Shown: one piece after another, positions 1-12,009 of the stretch
How positions within the stretch are numbered: position 1 is the stretch's first letter
How the letters are laid out: the number at the start of each line of letters is the position of its first letter
DNA from: Rhyzopertha dominica
Lineage: Eukaryota > Arthropoda > Insecta > Coleoptera > Bostrichidae
Direction: 5' to 3'
DNA length: 64,000 nucleotides
NCBI GenBank assembly: GCA_025024175.1
Contig: QCXZ01000001.1
Span: forward strand, 39,178,942 to 39,242,941
The notes under the pieces: model-generated
What the model was told of the DNA's origin: nothing
Seen by the model: only the letters and a program-made list of their open reading frames with translations
Database searches by the model: none
Position numbers and translations under genes: made by a program

Positions 1-3000
1 ACAAAAAATAAACATTGGTTACAAACAATGGTTATGTAAAAAACAATGAACAATAAAAAATATTATAAAGATAAACAATTTATTAATAGGATATTAAAAA
101 AACTTAAAGATTACTTGATAACGTAATTACGCAAGCACCAGATTTCATTTTGTTCCGTCCGTACGAGGTGTAAGGTTAAATGTGGACATCGGTCATATTA
201 ATTATTAATAACCAATGTGATACTGTGCAGTTTCAAGTTCAGAAATCCACCAAAAGAAGGCGAATAGATAGGAAAAGTAGTAAAATGCCAATTTAAATGG
301 AAAGATGAGTTAGAGGTACCAATATAGTTTTGCATAATTTCTGTTGAAGTTACTTTAAGATAGTTTCATTGGTGGAGGTAGTGGGACAGGCACATTTGTA
401 TCTTGAGAAAAATCGTTATAATACTTTGTTGGATTATTGGATCTGTCGACTTTGAGAAGGTAAATTTCACCTCAATTCAGCAGTACTATCAAAATTTCAG
501 TATATTTTGTATTTTTCACATTCACTTCACTATAACAGTAAAATTAAGAATGATCCTCAAATTGTCCACCGTTGCTGGCAAATCACCGATCTAACCTAAC
601 CTAATAAATCGTAATTTATTAGTAACGGTTGACTTTTCAATATAACCCAACTTCATTTCAATGGAAAAAATAGCCGAACCTAAGAACGGGCTCGCAGTTT
701 TTTTTACTATAACCAAGAAACGGAGAAAGATATCGACCTCTGGTTTTCATATTGATCTTGCCTAATTAAGGAGTTATAACAACTAACAAAAAAGTCTATA
801 GGGTTGAATTTGATTTTTTCAAAGATGTTTGATCAAATATAAAATTTTCCCAAATAATTCCTCCCTTTGTCAAAGAGTTGCAATAAATCATAAATTATTT
901 GATTATGTTGAAAACTATAAAATTCACTTAATAATTAACCAAAAGTAACAATTATTCATCGAATTCGTCGCTCAAACCTTACTTAAAATATGTCATTTTG
1001 AAGATTTGAGACTTGTGCCCCTACTAGTGTCGTTGTCATAGCAACTAGAAAAAAAATCAAATAAAATTTGTTAAGACGTAAATATAGATTATAATAAGTT
1101 TATCTTAGATCAACATTGTATCGCAAAAGAAGCGATCCTTTGATATGTTATACTGAATGCGCCACCTAGCGGTAAAGTAACGTACTTCATAATATTTTAA
1201 ACGAAATCTTTGTGTCTGTACTAATTTGCTTAGAAAATTACCGCAAAATTCTAGCATAATTAGTATCCAAGGTACAGACGCTGTCCAACCTTAACTGATC
1301 ACTCTATATAGGTATGTTATTTCATAATTATGGTGTAGGTAATCCCAATTGTATGAACAGCTAAACCACTCCCCCCCAATAACCCCTCAAAAATTAAACT
1401 TCAAGTATTCAGGAGGCAAGTCGAATAACGTATTGGATTTTGTTCAATATTCCTAACACTAATGTTAACGTCTCTTTATTCATATGTAGACCGTAGAGTA
1501 CGTACTACCACTGGTCTAAGGCGCTACTTTAAATCATTAGTAACCTAATAACAACACCATTGTGTTGTAACCCAATAGCAACACCATTGTTGTTCTCCAT
1601 ATAAGTTCGCCCGGGAGAGAACTCTAAAAAAGATTTATAAATCTACACGTTTCATTTCCGAGAATCTTTTAAAACATCACATTCTGCTATTCTACAGTTT
1701 ATAAACAGATATAAATACTCACTGTACAGTTGATTCAGTGAACATAGGACGGTAAAACTATTGATGGATACGTTGCAAAGAGCTACAAAATAAATCGAAG
1801 GATTGGACTGAAGACAAGTGTTTCATTTTTACATAGGCAATCGTATAATATTCAAAAATATTAATTTTCTGCATCTATACAGGAATATATCAACAAGAGT
1901 ATTATACATACATACAATAATTATAAGGCATTACTTAATACAGCTAAAACGCCAAAACTGTAGCAAAATGGAATCTCGCACTTAAAAATCGATGTTTATT
2001 TATTGAAATGTATTTAGACGAGTTGTTTGAAGCTGTTGGCATAAGCTCTTAAACATGCCCAAATATTTAACCGCTAATTATATACACAAATCATTCATTG
2101 TTCTGGGGTAAGAGAATTTCTAGTTGGCGTTCAATTTTTTCATAAAAAACTTATCTGTATGGTTTCTGTTAAAGAAAATTCTTACTATTTTCACGAAAAA
2201 TGAACTAGCTAATGACTGTTTAGTAATTTGACATAAGCTAATTTTATTTTAGTATCGCTTTTCTCTTGAATTTACTACCGGTAAAAACTATAGTATAGAA
2301 AAGGCTATTAATTTAATAATTCCTTGATATGTATAATGTTAAATACAAGTCTAACATATTTTTTATTTTAAAGGAACCATGCATAGACCTTTTATATTAA
2401 AATCTATAAGCGGATTTATAGAAATGTCCATATTCATGACAACTGCTTGTTAACCCCGTGTTAACCAGGAGATCGGCTTAACCACGCTTTGTACAACCGG
2501 GCGTGGACTGTTATTTCCTTCATGGTTTTTTACTTTTGGTCAAGATTCATTATTAGTTATTAGCATACCTAATAAGATAAAACTGCAACGTTTGCAACCA
2601 ATATAAGTTAACTTTAATTTTTATAAATCTTAACTTAAACCGTCTGGAATTCTGACACTTGCTCGATCGATCGAGATGTCTCTCAAAATATGTCATAAGT
2701 ACTACTGGTGATTTTGTAATGTTAGCCATTACTAAGCAGTAAATGCAAAAAAATCATCGTATAAAATATAAATCCCAAATAAAGACAGTTTTACGGTTAT
2801 ATTGTCACAGCTGAAATTTCATAAAAACAAATTTCATTCATCAATGAAGATTTAGCTCCTTTCATTAGCGAGAGTTATACATACAAATTTTGAGAAAAGT
2901 GTTTGTGACTTTTAAACGACAACCGATTAGTGTAGTGCATATTATATGAGATGTATTCAGTGTGTGTAAAAAAGGCACAAAAATTCAGTAGATTCAAATA

Positions 3001-3990
3001 CTAACACTATTTGTATTCAATACGTGTTACAACAACAAAAAACATACTTCTACAGACGCCACACACAACGGAGATTTTATCTAATATTAACACGTGCATC
3101 AAATTTTAAACGCTATACTCACTCCAAATAATAACTCAAAGAGTATTCTCCAGAAAAACACGATTTATATAGTGTTTGTCATCTTCTTTTTAGATTATAT
3201 ATGCGCACTTTTTTAGGAAAAAATCTCTAAGTGTGGTTAGAGGGTTATGTGTATCATTTTAGATATAACTAAATTTTGTTTCTGAGGTGCTTTGTTTTAA
3301 CACGTCGCCGGGGTTTATAAGAAAAAAAAACAAAGCTTGATTGCTGACCGGAGCGTTGTAATAAATTACTGTTAATACTAGTAGGTGGCAAGTAAATAAA
3401 GTACCTTAAGAATGTACTTTCCTTTTATTATAAATGCTTAATAAGAACAAAAGCTTTTTTTGATAATTTTACACACTAAATAATTTTCGAAAGATTTTAA
3501 GACTGACGATATGTGTATTTCTGTAGTCCACAATGTCGACGCTCGCGTAAAGAAGATACATAAATGCAAAATTCAACGTGTTGAAAGTATAAAATTTGGA
3601 TCAGCTATCAATAATATGCAAATTCATTTGTATTATATATTATATTATTTTCCTGTTCGATTTACGTTTTGGTGACCTGGAACTAACACGATAATTGGCA
3701 AAGTTAATCCAGTTGCTAATGATTTTTGGAAGTTGTAAATCCAGATTGAATGTAGCTGCATCTAAAGTTGCCAGATGTCATATTTGTGCTAGAAGTGTCA
3801 TACATTCGCTCGTTCTCATATCTCATACCGCGACCTTTGGTATGAGAACAAATCTAGTTCCTNAAATAAAATCATAATATTTCACGAGAAGGAAAGAAGA
3901 AATTATGTGATTCAGGTTTAAGGCCTAACTGGTGAAAAATGACTTATTTTTAAAAATCAATTGTAAATTAACATTAGATATATTTATTGG
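1..3990. other. AT-rich noncoding stretch, no gene seen
   Basis: No open frame here resembles a known protein and none is longer than about 63 codons. Small items only: a C-run near 1371, a short imperfect repeat containing caacaccattgt at about 1546-1592, a small palindrome around ctcgatcgatcgag near 2662, and a segment near 2450-2510 that resembles one end of a MITE (ttaaccacgctttgtacaac). Single N at 3863. Confidence 0.6.
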
Positions 3991-4012
3991 GGTAACAGGG
4001 ATATATATGTAT

Positions 4013-4115
4013 CGAAAAGTGTGCCAGCTTTGGCCAGGTTCGAACCCGAGACCTTTTGATTTTTAATCAAACGTTCTAACCACTGCAGCTTAAAAGTGGT
4101 GTTTGCTGAAACCAT
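4013..4115 (-). repeat. tRNA-derived SINE head (tRNA-like)
   Basis: Read on the minus strand this has RNA polymerase III promoter boxes: an A-box-like tggttagaacg and a perfect B-box ggttcgaacc (plus positions 4037-4046). Between them is a 5-bp anticodon-like stem (TTTGA/TCAAA) around the 7-nt loop ttaaaaa at 4055-4071, so the apparent anticodon is AAA. The T-stem is badly paired, so this is not a functional tRNA gene. The sequence continues at lower coordinates as an AT-rich tail. Similar heads occur at about 14.09 and 14.39 kb, which supports a tRNA-derived SINE. The family is not identified. Confidence 0.6.
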
Positions 4116-4121
4116 CTCATG

Positions 4122-4475
4122 AGTGTGGCACATTGCTGATGCTGCCTCGCGATGGAACTCTCGAAAATCGACGTTTCAAAATATTAATAGAACATTCTAG
4201 AACATTCAATAGAAGACGTAAGAACTCGCAAGTGTGACACACTGGCGTAACCGTCTGCCGTTGAAGATGTCGGAAACATCTTGGAAAAGAACGAAAAGAA
4301 CCCCAAAGTGTTGCACATTTACGTAACTCTCTAGCTGTGTAGCTGTCAAAAATCGACCTTTCAAGGTCATAAAACATTCTAGAAAACATAAGAATCCCCA
4401 AGTGTGGCACATTACTATAACCGTCTCGCGGTGGAGATGTCGAAAGTCGAAGTTGCATTTTGACATTGTAAAAAG
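4122..4475. repeat. degenerate minisatellite, about four units
   Basis: Units begin with agtgtggcacatt-like sequence at 4122, 4231, 4307 and 4401. They are 109, 76, 94 and about 75 bp long. Each carries a related core: a gcgatggaactctcgaaaat-like block, then an acattctaga block in the longer units, then a taagaa-c-cca block. Units differ by indels, so this is an old tandem array. The overlapping reading frames on the minus strand come from the repeat and are not a gene. The array abuts the SINE head. Confidence 0.75.
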
Positions 4476-4479
4476 ATTT

Positions 4480-7225
4480 TGAACTTCAAAATTTCCTTGC
4501 TTTAAGTTAATCTCAAGTTAATGCAAGTAATTTTAGTATTTTGTTCATAGTGTTTCATTAATGTTATTTGATGCTTGTAGACGCCCCGATGAAGGCATAA
4601 ATAAATGTGGAAAGCTGCTCTTTAATTATTTAATAACATCAACCAGGTCGATTTTCCCATAAACCTTACTGCCTATATAATAAGTATATGACCGCAACCT
4701 TTCTTCGTTAGTAATTTATATATATTTAAAATTAATACTATTGTATTGTTACAATGAATATCATAAAAATAATTTTTATTTTACCATTATTTGTGTCTTC
4801 TCTTTCATTGTATAAAATTTGGTCACCTTATAATTACAGCTACATATAATTACGTAGAATATTATCGTAAGGTATACCGAGACATATAATTTATATATTA
4901 CCACAAAGTGGTCTCACATTTTCTAAATTATCAGCAGAGCAGCATAAAGCCTACATTATAATCTTCACTCAACACGCTTATCCTGTTAAGAAGCATTTGT
5001 TGCATAAAAGGGTTGCCGAGTATTAGCCGACAAGCTTCCTACCCTTTCATCTCTACCAGCATGTCATCATACGTGACGTGTATTCTATTTTAATCTGATC
5101 TAATATGGAGCGGCTGTAAATTAAACAAGCACATAAATAAAACACCGCATAAGTAAACCAATAGATATCTATTTTTAAAGTTGTCTCTTACTATACTGGA
5201 ATGCACAGTCACATTTGCTAAAAAAAAGTCAGCACGCAATGTTTTATTCAATAATTCGTATGCGGCAAGCATGGAATAGGTCCATAATTAAACTTTTAAA
5301 ATGAGATGTGCGGTTTTTTTGCATTTGATTGAGGCACTGCTCCTGTAGGATTATTACAGCGAAGGTCTATGTTTAAAGGTTTAGAAGGCAAATTCTGAAG
5401 AAAGAAATGTTACTTAACTTCGTCGCAAATTACCTGCTGCTTAAAATTTACTTCTCTCCAAAGCCATTTTCGGGAAACATTTTTAGAGACAGTTGTTGAT
5501 AGTTTTTTAAATACGTAAATAAACGAAAAATTAAACGGAGTATTTGTGGAAAATTACTAAAACTTGCACAAATTCCTCAATGATACTAAGTCTCCTATTT
5601 AAAAAAAATTCCCATAAACTGTGCAAACCGATTCGTATTGATAAGGATTATTTCTATTTAAAATATTGCAATATACGAGCTCTTTGCAAAAATTTAATAA
5701 ACGCTCGTAGAACAGCTCATTTGCATAGAGTTGGGCGTGAGATTATTAGTGACCGTAATACGGGTATTTCAAAATATGTTAATTCAAAAGGATCATATCA
5801 AAATAATCCTCAAAGAATGGGAAATGGGGGGTTTTTAGGGATTTTGTCGCAACAAATATAATTGNTAGATTCTGGTAATTCATTCTTCAAATCTTTCTAG
5901 TCGGTTTGCACCGCTTAGAACAAGTTTTATGTCACCACTGCTATCTCCAATACGATTGATGCTTTCCCGTTTTCTGCTTCTGGCATGGTTATGTCTACTC
6001 TTTACGCTAACTTTTGACTTATTTNATAAATCATTGACATCTGGGGATCTTTCCTAATGCATGGCATGTTCCTTTTTTNAGCATTAGCCCCACTTGCGAT
6101 CGTTGCATATACGGTAGATTAAAAATCTTGCAGATAGCGTTGCATACGCGGTCGACGGCGATTAGAGTACTATACTGTTTACATTCCGGCTACCTGCCAT
6201 AGTCCCGTTTTTAAGAGTATTTTGTAACATTTGTAACATATTTTTTTAAATATTTTAAGGAACATTAATTTGTATATATTACAATATGACGTATTCAATG
6301 GCGCTCCAAGAATTGTGGGGATCGAATATAGCTAAAAACAAAACCACGTTCGTAAGCGACACTCTTTAAACGCGGAAATATTATTTGTATGTATGTGTAT
6401 ACTCGATACAAACTACTATCAAATTATGTATAAAATAGTACAAAATTTAGTAAGCTGAACATTTGCTTTTGTAGTAGCTGAAAATTTTAGATTATTGTCC
6501 AGGATTGGTTAAATCCATAGTGTTTTTGTACAGATTTTCAGCTATATGTGCTTAATGCGATTTTTTTTTATTTCCGACTGGATGTGAGGCAAATTTTTGT
6601 ATTAGAAACAGCATCGANTGATTATGCAGTAATCGCTCGCACGTAAGTACAATTGAAGCAAACACGCATCAAACCTGAATATAAACGCAAACTGCGATGT
6701 CAGTAATAGTTGGATGAAATTAAACGTGTATAAGTAGATAAATGTTTGTGTGAAACATCGTAGATTTGATTTGTAAACATCAAAGAAAACTTTGTTTTAA
6801 TCATCAGTTAGGGTAGAAGATTAGTTTTTCGTATCGTTGTGAGGCGCAAAGAATAATGTATGAAGGGTGTAGTTGGGAAATATGAATAGGAGGGTAGATA
6901 CGTAGATATGGTAATTAACTTCGAGAAATACATTCATCTAGTTATCTTTAACGTGTAATCAGAAATCGAGATAGTTGCATTCATTCTCCACTAATGTTAG
7001 TCCTTGTGAAGAAAAAGAAAAGATTAGATGGGAAATTCTTGAAACTCATACACATACCTATCAGTTGTATTGCCTTTGATTTAAGTAAAATACAACCTAT
7101 GATGAACGTATAGGAAAATAGTCGATAATTCAGTAGTCATATACTACCCAAATCGAATTATGGACGCTTTTAAATCTTTACTCGCACTTTAATAATAACT
7201 AATGTTATTATTACACTACTCACCC
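4480..7225. other. noncoding stretch, no gene seen
   Basis: AT-rich sequence with scattered N bases (5865, 6025, 6080, 6617). The longest open frame, a 105-codon plus frame at 5544-5861, has no recognisable domain or splice context. I see no inverted or tandem repeat of note. Confidence 0.55.
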
Positions 7226-7228
7226 TCA

Positions 7229-8256
7229 CATATACCGGATGGTTCATTTTAATCTATAATGGCATACCTATATCTCGAAATAAAAGCTGATGCGATGTAA
7301 TGAGTCAGTAATAGTAATAGTAGTAAATTTGTTTTTGATTTCATATTTCAAGGTTATTTTGAGGTTAAAGTTGCTTTTTTAATGGGAACCTATATTTTTA
7401 TTGCGCATATGGAAAGAGGTTATTTTATAATACCTAGGTCATTGGGGGTTAAATCAAGGTCAAACATATGAAAATAATTTCAGTTTGTCCAGCGACATTC
7501 TAAGCCTTTGCTTTGCATCACAAAAGTTGAATGAATCATGAAAGCTTCTTATATTGGTGACATTGACTTTTTCAAGGTCATTGCTTTATATTTTTAACAA
7601 AACCCAGGAACAATGATGTGGACATAACGGTTATATTTTTTTGTTTGCTAAATTCAGGTATTCTAGGGACACTATTGAACTATTACACAAAAACGAACAT
7701 TCGTTTTAATCGAGATTCATGGTTTCTGTTTCCGCGTTTTTTTTTGTGTCTGTAAAAATTAAATGACACAAATGGTTGATTATACTCTAAACTAAATAGT
7801 GGATATGATTATGGTCTTATGGTCATTGTTCCTAGGTAACGCTACACATAGGAAATTAATGGCCTTGAAAACGTCAAAGTCAATATCAAAAGCTTTTTCA
7901 TGGTTCAATCAACTTTCGTGACGCAAAGCAAAAGCTTAAAATGAAGTTGGACAGAACCCTTACAGAACTGAAATGATTGTCGTATTTTTGACCTTGATGT
8001 AACCTCCCAATGACTTAGATATAAGAAAATAACCTTTTATACGTAAAACCTTTCATTCTTTGGAAATCTGCAATAAAAAATATAAGTTTTTATTAAAAAA
8101 AAGTAACTTTAACCTCAAAATAACCTTGAAATACGAAACTCAATGTCAAAGTTACTCTACGCTGAACAACTTTTATTTGACTCATTTTGTCATATCTAGC
8201 TTCTTTTTCGAGATATACATATGCCATTGTAGATTAAAATGAACCACAGGGTATAT
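7229..8256. mobile_element. ~1 kb foldback (palindromic) MITE
   Basis: The left end reads tataccggatggttcatttt (7231 on). The right end, reverse-complemented, reads tataccctgtggttcatttt (from 8256). The match continues inward through almost the whole element: ttaatctataatggcata with its complement near 8220-8240, tttcaaggttattttgaggt near 7350 with its complement near 8110-8130, and cattgactttttcaaggtca near 7560 with its complement near 7865-7890. The centre is near 7745. The arms are therefore about 500 bp with several mismatches. TA dinucleotides at both ends fit a Tc1/mariner-type target, but that is inference. It encodes nothing recognisable. Confidence 0.75.
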
Positions 8257-8409
8257 AGAGCATGATATTTGAATTAGCCCAACTTATTTCACCAAAAATT
8301 ACTGATTTCACCTGAATCAGATTTATCCAGAATTACATATCCAAGAGTCCAAGGCAATAATTCGTATTTAACAAATATTACTTATGAATACATTAAAAAT
8401 ACATTTGCA

Positions 8410-9182
8410 AAACGGAACTATTACAAGACGTATGCCACGGAAGATGAGGTTCAATAAACCAGAAGTAAATTATAGCACCCTCACCGAACTCAGCCGCATA
8501 CACAACGCTACCTGCAAAAAGATTCTTTATCTCAGCTATTCCGAAACTATTTGAATCTCTAATGACGATATTTTATATTCATCTGCAAAACAATATAGTA
8601 TTAATGAACAACATGGTTTCTATAGATTTAGGTCAAATACTGCAAATCTGTTTGCTTTTTTCAACTTTATTGATTCTGCTTCTGATACCATTCAGAGCGT
8701 CGACTGCGTTTATACAGTTTCGTGTAAAGCCTTTGGTCGTATCAATTTAACCGCGTCATTTACAAGTTGAAGATTTCAGGTATTGCTGATCCACTGCTAA
8801 CCAGGCTCAAATCATATCTAATGGCCAGTGGTCAGGTTTAACAACGCTGTGACGAAGGTGCCATCTGTCAGCGTCGTCATTACAGGTGTTCCGCGTGGGT
8901 CTCGTTTAAGACCTGTATTGTTTCTGTTACATAAAATAGACGTTAATGCAGCTCTTCTTGGATGTAATCTCGTAAATTTCGCAGATGCTATCAAGCTGTT
9001 TAGGGTTGTTAACTGCCTGCTGTTGCAGAACGATCTGGAATCATAACCGTCTAGAATGTACAGTATTTGCGCTTCAAGATTCATATAGAATATTCTACTG
9101 CCTACTGTGGAAACGTGCAAAAGTTCGTTCGGTGGTAAAATCCAAAAAAAATATAAAAATTCCTATTTATTACATTATCTAA
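8410..9182 (+). pseudogene. decayed non-LTR retrotransposon reverse transcriptase
   Basis: Plus-strand translation in several frames gives pieces of a jockey/CR1-like reverse transcriptase. In order: ISAIPKLFESL near 8532-8562; NEQHGFYRFRS near 8605-8635 after a 1-nt frameshift; CKAFGRIN near 8725-8750; RFNNAVTKVPSVSVVITGVP near 8830-8890; and FADAIKLFR near 8977-9003. In intact relatives the third block is a YTDFSKAFD-like motif and the last is YADD or FADD. Here the catalytic aspartates are replaced (FADA; YTVSCKAFG), so the enzyme would be dead. Frameshifts and stops occur throughout. No start, poly-A tail or target duplication could be fixed, so the fragment ends are approximate. Confidence 0.8.
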
Positions 9183-9189
9183 CGTAAAT

Positions 9190-10410
9190 TCGTATAAAGT
9201 TAGAAAGAGGGCATATTCGAAATCGCTATGTGACAGAGTTGCTGCAAAATACTAACATTAATGAAATGGAAAGTTTAGTCATGAACAACAGTTCTAAAAA
9301 TAATCAATTCGAGTTTAATGATTCATTAGGTACATGTCTATCTGAAGCATAATTGCATAATTATTAATATCAGTACGCCTCTAAAACTATGATGTATTAC
9401 AGCTCACTGGTCCCATTACCTCGCTATATGAGTTAAACGCTGGACTAATGAGAAATTTATTCGAAACAGGTGAAATTTTGCGTGGGCTGGTGCGATGTAA
9501 AAGTCTAACATAGGCGGGAAAACACATGGGTAATGGAGATCACGTACTGTAAAGCTAAGCTGTAATTATATGTGCACTATAGCACTGTGACTTGCACCAT
9601 ATCAACATTTAAACGTGTATTCCGTAAATTCAAGGAAGAGAAAAGTTGGGCATACAAAGAACAGCACTAAAGTTGTATTAGTGGTAAATCATAGTAGTAG
9701 TAAAAGTAGCAAATTTCTAATTAGTAACTTACAATTAATTCTATTTGTATATGATGATAAATGTTAGTTCAAACAAAATATACCAAAAAAAATNAACTTG
9801 CAAAAGGTCGCAAAATGTATTATATGTATATAATTTTTTAATCGTATTTGTTTGTGGTTTTACTGCTCTTTCCAAAAAAAGGAGCAAAAGATTATCTTTT
9901 CGAGAACATCCAACAGTCAAAGATCAGGCATTTCAAATTCATGCTTTGGAGATCTGTATTTCATACTATATTTAAACATTTCTTGTGAATTTTATTAGTA
10001 TCTTTTAATTGTATAATTACGAGCAGTTGGAAACTAACTAAACGACATGTCTGAAATTTTGAGCTTATTTTGTCCAATACAAATATTGGTAATCTTGTAT
10101 AATTTCCGGTTATACCGCAAGTAGCCACTAGCGTCATTATTTTAAATGAAACATCCTGTATATACAGTTTAAAATACGCTGGAAACGTAAACAGTCCATG
10201 TTTCGTAAAAAGCTACTAAAGCGCTTTAAAGAATAATTAAATATCTCCATAACCAAGTGAAATATCAGTTTTGGTTTTCGCCATCGCTTACACCTTCGCG
10301 TATTATGCTCACTATAATCGTCCTCTAAATCGGTGTCAGAAATTAATTTATTGACTTATAAATTTTAATAAATATTCAGCGTTGCTAACTCATTCTTTTT
10401 GAGTAGAGAC
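9190..10410. other. noncoding stretch, no gene seen
   Basis: AT-rich. The short plus ORF at 9745-9975 contains an N and has no recognisable motif. A fragment near 10140-10165 (aaatgaaacatcctgtatat) looks like an isolated mariner-type terminal repeat, without a visible partner. Confidence 0.5.
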
Positions 10411-10414
10411 CACA

Positions 10415-12005
10415 TACGTGGACGCTACAAAATATGGAACCAGCAGGATATTTCAGGTTCTGTTCAACCGATTTTTCTGAAATAGTGCATGGGCCTATGG
10501 GTAATTAAAATGCATTTTCTGGAATTTTTCCAACTCCGTGTCAGCTCTCGTTTCCGAGAATGNACGCAAGTTAAATTTTTTTAAATGGGAAAGGGGCTCA
10601 AANGGTACATCATTAAAAATAATATTTTTTCCTTATTTCAAAAATGTATCACACTTGTACAATTTATAGTTTCTGATTTGAGAAAAGTGTAAATTCAATA
10701 ATTGAGCGTGACAAAGAACGAAAAGAATGAAAACAATTTTCTTTATGGCTAATATAAACAAAAACGCCTAACCCCCACAGGAAAACATCAACCGGCGTCA
10801 GATCAGGGGAATTTGCTGGGCATTCATCGCTCCGCGCCTACCAATCCATCTGTCTGGAAATATCGCATTCAAATATCCACGAACGTTGACTGCAAAATGG
10901 GGCGGTGCACATTCTTGCTGAAACCATGTATGTTCAGAAGGAGGCGCAATATTTTCACGAAACAGGCGAATAAGTTCTGGTATAATGTGTTCGCACAAGA
11001 ACTGCCAATACTTGACCGCATTCAAATTTCCATCGATGAAAAAAGGCCCAATAGTGTGCACACCGATAATAGCATACCATACATTCACTCTCTGAGGGTA
11101 TTGTGCACGACCAATATCTGCAATTATGATATTCACATTACCGTTGAGGTAAAAAGTCGCTTCATCAGAAAACATGATCCAATTTGAAATGTTTCTATCT
11201 TCACCTATTATGTTCATAGCAGTTTCGCAAAATTCTATCCTACGATCGAAATCATCTTGTAATAAGTGAATTTTGTTTGGCTGAAACTTCTCTTTTTTCA
11301 AAATTTCCTGAATAGATCTTCTGCTGATATGGTGAGTGAGAGCACGCTGTTGTACGGAACACTTGGGGATTCTCTTGCACATCTAAAAGGACATTCAAGC
11401 TATTTTCCTCACGCGTAGCAACCTTTGGACCTACTGGTTTTTGACGATTTTCAACACAGCCGGTTGCGACAAAACGTTCCAATGTTTTAATAATTGTTGA
11501 TATGGCAATTGGTTCACGATCTTCATGAATTGCATTGTAGACTGCAACTACTTCCGAATAACTTCTATCTCCATAACCAATCATCATGAAAATTTCGATG
11601 CGCTCATGTTCAGCATTGCGATTGCAGTAACAAAGCGAATGAAAATTCTTACCAGTTAAGAGGAATATAGAGACACCTGGAGTTTTTGTTCTTAATTAGC
11701 GATAACGAACATGATTTTATCCCGAAGTTTTTTGCAAGACCCAAGTTTGTTATTACACTTTTCTCTCAGAAGCAATAAATTGTACAAGTGTGGTACGTTT
11801 TTCAAATCAGGAAAAATATCCTTTTCAATGATGTGCCTTATGACTCCTCTTCCCATTTAAAAAAATGCAAGAGCTGAAACGGAGTTGAAAAAAATTCCAG
11901 TAAATGCATTCTCATTACCCATAGGCCCATGCATAATTTCAAAAAAAATCGGTCGAATAGAACCTGAAATATCCTGCTGGTTCCATACTTTGTAGCGACC
12001 CTGTA
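10415..12005 (-). mobile_element. mariner-like DNA transposon with long terminal inverted repeats
   Basis: Terminal inverted repeats: 10415-about 10693 at the left and about 11749-12005 at the right. The blocks gctacaaaatatggaacc and gctacaaagtatggaacc, ggatatttcaggttct, gcatgggcctatgggtaat and cacttgtacaattta occur in both arms in the same order. The left arm has an extra segment of about 28 bp near 10547-10575. TA dinucleotides at both ends fit the TA target of Tc1/mariner elements. The interior carries a broken transposase on the minus strand. Arms of about 260-280 bp are far longer than the ~30 bp typical of mariner. Confidence 0.85.
10700..11640 (-). pseudogene. mariner-like transposase, frameshifted
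   Basis: This would have cut and pasted the surrounding element. The N-terminal part (about 11252-11630) has the helix-turn-helix region typical of the insect mariner/Tc1-like group (GYGDRSYSEVVAVYNAIH). A frameshift near 11365 separates it from the catalytic part (10798-about 11365), which contains IMFSDEATFYLNG with the first catalytic Asp, then WFQQECAPPHF where relatives have QQDGAPPH. The second acidic residue is therefore Glu instead of Asp. A further frameshift near 10803 displaces the third-Asp motif SPDLTPVDVFLWG, which is readable in the next frame at about 10765-10805. Two frameshifts make this a dead copy. The exact start codon is unclear. Confidence 0.85.
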
Positions 12006-12009
12006 TATT

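Noticed and set aside
592..604. taacctaacctaa, resembling the insect telomere unit TTAGG
   Set aside because: Only two units, with no array; chance in AT-rich DNA.
4055..4071. possible functional tRNA gene
   Set aside because: The anticodon arm is good, but the T-stem and acceptor are poorly paired and the head is followed by a repeat-like tail. SINE remnant preferred.
5544..5861. 105-codon plus ORF
   Set aside because: No motif, no splice or start context, and chance-like composition.
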